Source of the DNA: CBFDBT01 sp965603115
GTDB lineage: Bacteria > Pseudomonadota > Alphaproteobacteria > Sphingomonadales > Kordiimonadaceae
Direction of reading: 5' to 3'
DNA: 18,459 bases
NCBI GenBank assembly: GCA_965603115.1
Contig: CBFDBT010000035.1
Span: 1 to 18,459 of the forward strand
Part shown: one piece after another, positions 16,005 to 18,459 of the stretch
Layout: each line of letters opens with the position of its first letter
Numbering within the stretch: the stretch's first letter is position 1
Translations under genes and position numbers: made by a program
Notes under the pieces: model-generated
The model's database searches: none
What the model saw: only the letters and a program-made list of their open reading frames with translations
Told to the model about the DNA's origin: nothing

Positions 16005-16973
16005 TTACTGTGAATCACGAATGCGTCGCCATTTTTTAACGTTTTTATTATGTTCTCTAAGCGTTTTTGCAAATGCGTGACCACCAGTTCCGTCAGCAAC
16101 AAAATATAAATCTTTAATAGGCGCAGGCCTTAGGACCGCTTTTATGGATGCGATTCCCGGATTGGCGATTGGCCCCGGTGGCAGCCCTCTTATTCTGTAT
16201 GTGTTATAATCGGTTTGCTCTTTTAGATCAGCTTGCGTGAGACGGCGGTCCAGCAGTTTACCACCTGTAATACCATAAATAACCGTGGGATCAGATTGTA
16301 GGCGCATACCTTTTTTGAGACGGTTGAGAAAAACTGCAGCAACGCGTGAACGCTCATTGTCAATGGAAGTTTCTTTTTCGACAATAGAAGCAAGTGTCAG
16401 CAGTTGATGTTTCGACATAAGTGGAAAGTTATCAGGTCTTTGATGCCATAATAGGTCGAGTTCGAAAGTGAGTTTTTGAGCCATTTGCTCTAATATATCT
16501 GATGTCTTTGAGCCATAATGATAAAAATATGTATCCGGCAACAAATAGCCTTCTTCGGGCATTATCGTAGGCTTTTCTAGACCGGGCGCAGCGTCTAGAA
16601 TTTCAGCCACCTGAATATTGCTAGAACCTTCAGGTATTGTGAATAGCCTCTTGTAAAGCTCGCCTTTGGTAATTGTAAACAATATGTCTTCAACAGATGC
16701 TCCTGCGACAATCTCGAATTCGCCTGCTCTGAGTGAAGTATTTTTACCATTTAGTGAGGAAATGAGTCTGAAATGCCATGGAGCTCTGATTAAACCCTCA
16801 TTTTTGAGAACCCATGATACCCTGAGCAAACCACTACCTGGCGGAATGTAAATTATGGTATTTTGGGTTGTTGTGCTTTTGTTCGTGGCAATATGGTGTA
16901 CAGCTGCATAAGAGGCAATTATTGCGATGCAACAACAAACAAATATAACCACCATTTTACGATTTAAATTCAT
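16005..16973 (-). CDS. mltG: Endolytic murein transglycosylase MltG
   Basis: MltG cuts nascent glycan strands at the inner membrane and is thought to end peptidoglycan chain growth. The 322-residue protein has one N-terminal membrane helix (7-25), a small LysM-like subdomain (about 38-110), and the YceG/MltG catalytic domain: EEGYLLPDTYFY (140-151), LASIVEKET (194-202) with the catalytic Glu at 199, MRLQSDPTVIYG (223-234), YNTYRIRGLPPGPIANPG, and LYFVADGTGGHAFA near the end. All match E. coli MltG. AAGGTAG sits four bases before the ATG. It lies 63 bases after fabF on the same strand. Confidence 0.96.
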   Translation of the reverse strand: MNLNRKMVVIFVCCCIAIIASYAAVHHIATNKSTTTQNTIIYIPPGSGLLRVSWVLKNEGLIRAPWHFRLISSLNGKNTSLRAGEFEIVAGASVEDILFTITKGELYKRLFTIPEGSSNIQVAEILDAAPGLEKPTIMPEEGYLLPDTYFYHYGSKTSDILEQMAQKLTFELDLLWHQRPDNFPLMSKHQLLTLASIVEKETSIDNERSRVAAVFLNRLKKGMRLQSDPTVIYGITGGKLLDRRLTQADLKEQTDYNTYRIRGLPPGPIANPGIASIKAVLRPAPIKDLYFVADGTGGHAFAKTLREHNKNVKKWRRIRDSQ

Positions 16974-17036
16974 AAAACTACCTTATCGCAGCGCTTGAAG
17001 AACTTAAGTCGCAATTTTACATTCTCATAAAAGACT

Positions 17037-18236
17037 TTAATCGCCCGAATATTCCGTAAATATCAAAGATGCATTGGTGCCACCAAACCCGAAAGAATTA
17101 GATAAGGCAGATTTAACCGAACGCTCTTTAGCTACATGAGGCACAAGATCTATTCCCACGCAACTTTCTGAAGGGTTATCAAGATTAAGCGTTGGCGGCA
17201 CCACATTTTCAGTTGAGGACATAGATAGACTTTTTGCCGCATCACCAAACAACCTTTTTGCTGCACCAAATTCAAGCTCATCACCAAGCGGTGTAGACGT
17301 GCCGTGCGCATTGATATAGTCGATATCCTCAGGATTAAGCTTAGAACGCTTCAATGCTGCTTCCATAGCCCTGTAGCCACCACTTCCATCTGGTGCCGGT
17401 GCCGTAACGTGATAAGCGTCCCCAGACATGCCGTAACCAACAACTTCAGCATATATTTTGGCGCCACGTTTTTTAGCATGTTCAAGTTCTTCAAGAACAA
17501 CAACACCGGATCCTTCTCCCATGACAAAACCATCACGGTCATCATCCCATGGGCGGGATGCCTTTGTTGGTGTCGCATTATAGTTGGTTGATAAAGCACG
17601 TGCTTGGGTAAAGCCTGCAAAGCCAACACCACAAATAGAGGCTTCAGCTCCCCCCGCGACCATGACATCGCAGTCATCCCACATAATCATCCTTGCAGCG
17701 TCACCTATAGAGTGCGTGCCAGTCGCACAGGCCGTTACTACTGCGTGGTTAGGTCCTTTGTAACCATATTTAATTGTAAGATTACCAGAAACCAAATTAG
17801 CGATTGAACCAGCAATAAAATGCGGTGAAACTTTGCGTCTGCCTTTTTCATGATTAATGATTGAATATTTCTCAATCCAAGGCAAACCACCTATGCCAGC
17901 GCCTATAGATACACCTGTTCTAATGCATTCTTCTTCACCTGGATTTTCCCAACCGGCGTCTTGAACAGCCATAGTAGCAGCCGACATGCCATATAGAATA
18001 AAATCGTCTACACGGCGCTGATCTTTAGGGTCCATAAATGCATCAGGGTTGAAGGTACCGTTGGAGCCATCCCCGCGAGTGATCTCACCGGCGATCGTGC
18101 AAGGCCAGTCTTCACAATCAAATTTAGTTAATTGACCGATGCCTGATTCACCGTTGATTAATCTTGACCATGTGGCTTCAACTCCACAAGCCAGCGGACT
18201 TACCATTCCCATTCCGGTTATTACAACTCGCCTCAT
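17037..18236 (-). CDS. fabF: 3-oxoacyl-ACP synthase II with an apparent deletion in the active site
   Basis: FabF condenses malonyl-ACP with an acyl-ACP to lengthen fatty acids. The ATG at 18236 has AAGGGG six bases upstream (a TTG one codon earlier is possible). The 399-residue protein keeps the nucleophile Cys170 (VVTACATGTH), His311 (INAHGTSTPLGD) and the C-terminal SNSFGFGGTNA. After LSMSST (residues 337-342) it jumps straight to ENVVPPTLNLDNP. FabF proteins normally carry about 24 more residues here (KSxxGHxLGAAG plus a helix) with the catalytic Lys and second catalytic His, E. coli Lys335 and His340. The frame stays open; adding 24 gives about 423, near the normal length. As written it should not condense. 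It follows acpP, the usual primary fabF position. Confidence 0.92.
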   Translation of the reverse strand: MRRVVITGMGMVSPLACGVEATWSRLINGESGIGQLTKFDCEDWPCTIAGEITRGDGSNGTFNPDAFMDPKDQRRVDDFILYGMSAATMAVQDAGWENPGEEECIRTGVSIGAGIGGLPWIEKYSIINHEKGRRKVSPHFIAGSIANLVSGNLTIKYGYKGPNHAVVTACATGTHSIGDAARMIMWDDCDVMVAGGAEASICGVGFAGFTQARALSTNYNATPTKASRPWDDDRDGFVMGEGSGVVVLEELEHAKKRGAKIYAEVVGYGMSGDAYHVTAPAPDGSGGYRAMEAALKRSKLNPEDIDYINAHGTSTPLGDELEFGAAKRLFGDAAKSLSMSSTENVVPPTLNLDNPSESCVGIDLVPHVAKERSVKSALSNSFGFGGTNASLIFTEYSGD

Positions 18237-18277
18237 CAAAAACCCCTTACATCATGCATATTTACTAGCTTATGGCC

Positions 18278-18326
18278 AAAAACTGAAAAGGGCAACAGCC
18301 CACACTAAAAAGGTTAACAGTTGCCC
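18278..18326 (-). terminator. Hairpin with T-rich tail between acpP and fabF
   Basis: On the minus strand GGGCAAC (18326-18320) pairs with GTTGCCC (18296-18290) around a 23-base loop. It is followed by TTTT, CAG, TTTTT. It lies just after the acpP stop and about 40 bases before fabF, so it may be a partial terminator that keeps acpP message in excess over fabF. The long loop makes it weaker than a standard terminator. Confidence 0.5.
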
Positions 18327-18357
18327 CTATCATAACTGAATGAATACTGTATCAAAC

Positions 18358-18459
18358 TTAAGCGTTAGTTGAGATAAAGTCGATTGCATTTTGTACAGTT
18401 TGAATTTTTTCAGCTGCATCATCAGGAATTTCAATAGAAAATTCTTCTTCAAATGCCAT
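18358..18459 (-). CDS. acpP: Acyl carrier protein, C-terminal end only
   Basis: The minus strand encodes the last 33 residues and TAA stop of a protein matching the AcpP C-terminus: MAFEEEFSIEIPDDAAEKI, then a short helix ending in IDFISTNA. The DSL serine that carries phosphopantetheine and the start lie beyond the window edge; the first Met seen is internal to the family sequence, not the start. AcpP carries growing acyl chains for FabF and for lipid A synthesis. Its place directly upstream of fabF is the usual one. Confidence 0.93.
   Translation of the reverse strand: MAFEEEFSIEIPDDAAEKIQTVQNAIDFISTNA

Noticed and set aside
1..18459. Mobile element, CRISPR, toxin-antitoxin or defence system.
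   Set aside because: No transposase, integrase, repeat-spacer array or small gene pair was found; nearly all DNA belongs to recognised core genes.

Overview
This window is ordinary alphaproteobacterial core chromosome, with two damaged housekeeping genes as the main surprise. The blocks pepA-holC, lptD-surA-pdxA-rsmA and acpP-fabF-mltG-yicC-gmk are a gene order I associate with Alphaproteobacteria. Protein signatures also fit: the LptD CxxC motif, the RsmA and YicC sequence style, and a CtrA-type TTAA-N7-TTAA site. By eye the DNA is rather AT-rich for the class, which would suit a marine lineage, but I cannot name an order. I see no tRNA, rRNA, insertion sequence, CRISPR array or prophage.

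Layout. (1) 1-1676, minus: 5' part of a methyl-accepting chemotaxis protein, cut by the window edge, behind a possible CtrA-controlled promoter. (2) 1889-2311, minus: ndk, diverging from a YheS-like ABC-F ATPase (2429-4345, plus); their predicted promoters share one palindromic -10 element. (3) 4449-5522, plus: an exported protein that looks like a LolA/DUF2092-type domain fused to an NTF2-like domain. (4) 5524-8714, minus: a tight pepA-holC-GNAT-hydrolase operon. (5) 8921-14379, plus: lptD, surA, pdxA, rsmA, i.e. outer-membrane assembly genes joined to pyridoxal phosphate synthesis and rRNA methylation. (6) 14376-18459, minus: the end of acpP, then fabF, mltG, yicC and gmk, meeting rsmA tail to tail at overlapping stop codons.

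Unusual points. gmk has an in-frame TGA at codon 54 inside the GMP-binding segment, with abnormal residues on both sides, although the rest of the gene looks intact. fabF is open throughout but appears to lack about 24 codons that normally carry the catalytic lysine and the second catalytic histidine. Both enzymes are normally essential or central and both genes sit in the same gene cluster. Either the sequence has local errors there, or functional copies exist elsewhere and these are decaying or diverging. I found no convincing new multi-gene system; these lesions and several regulatory arrangements are the best leads.
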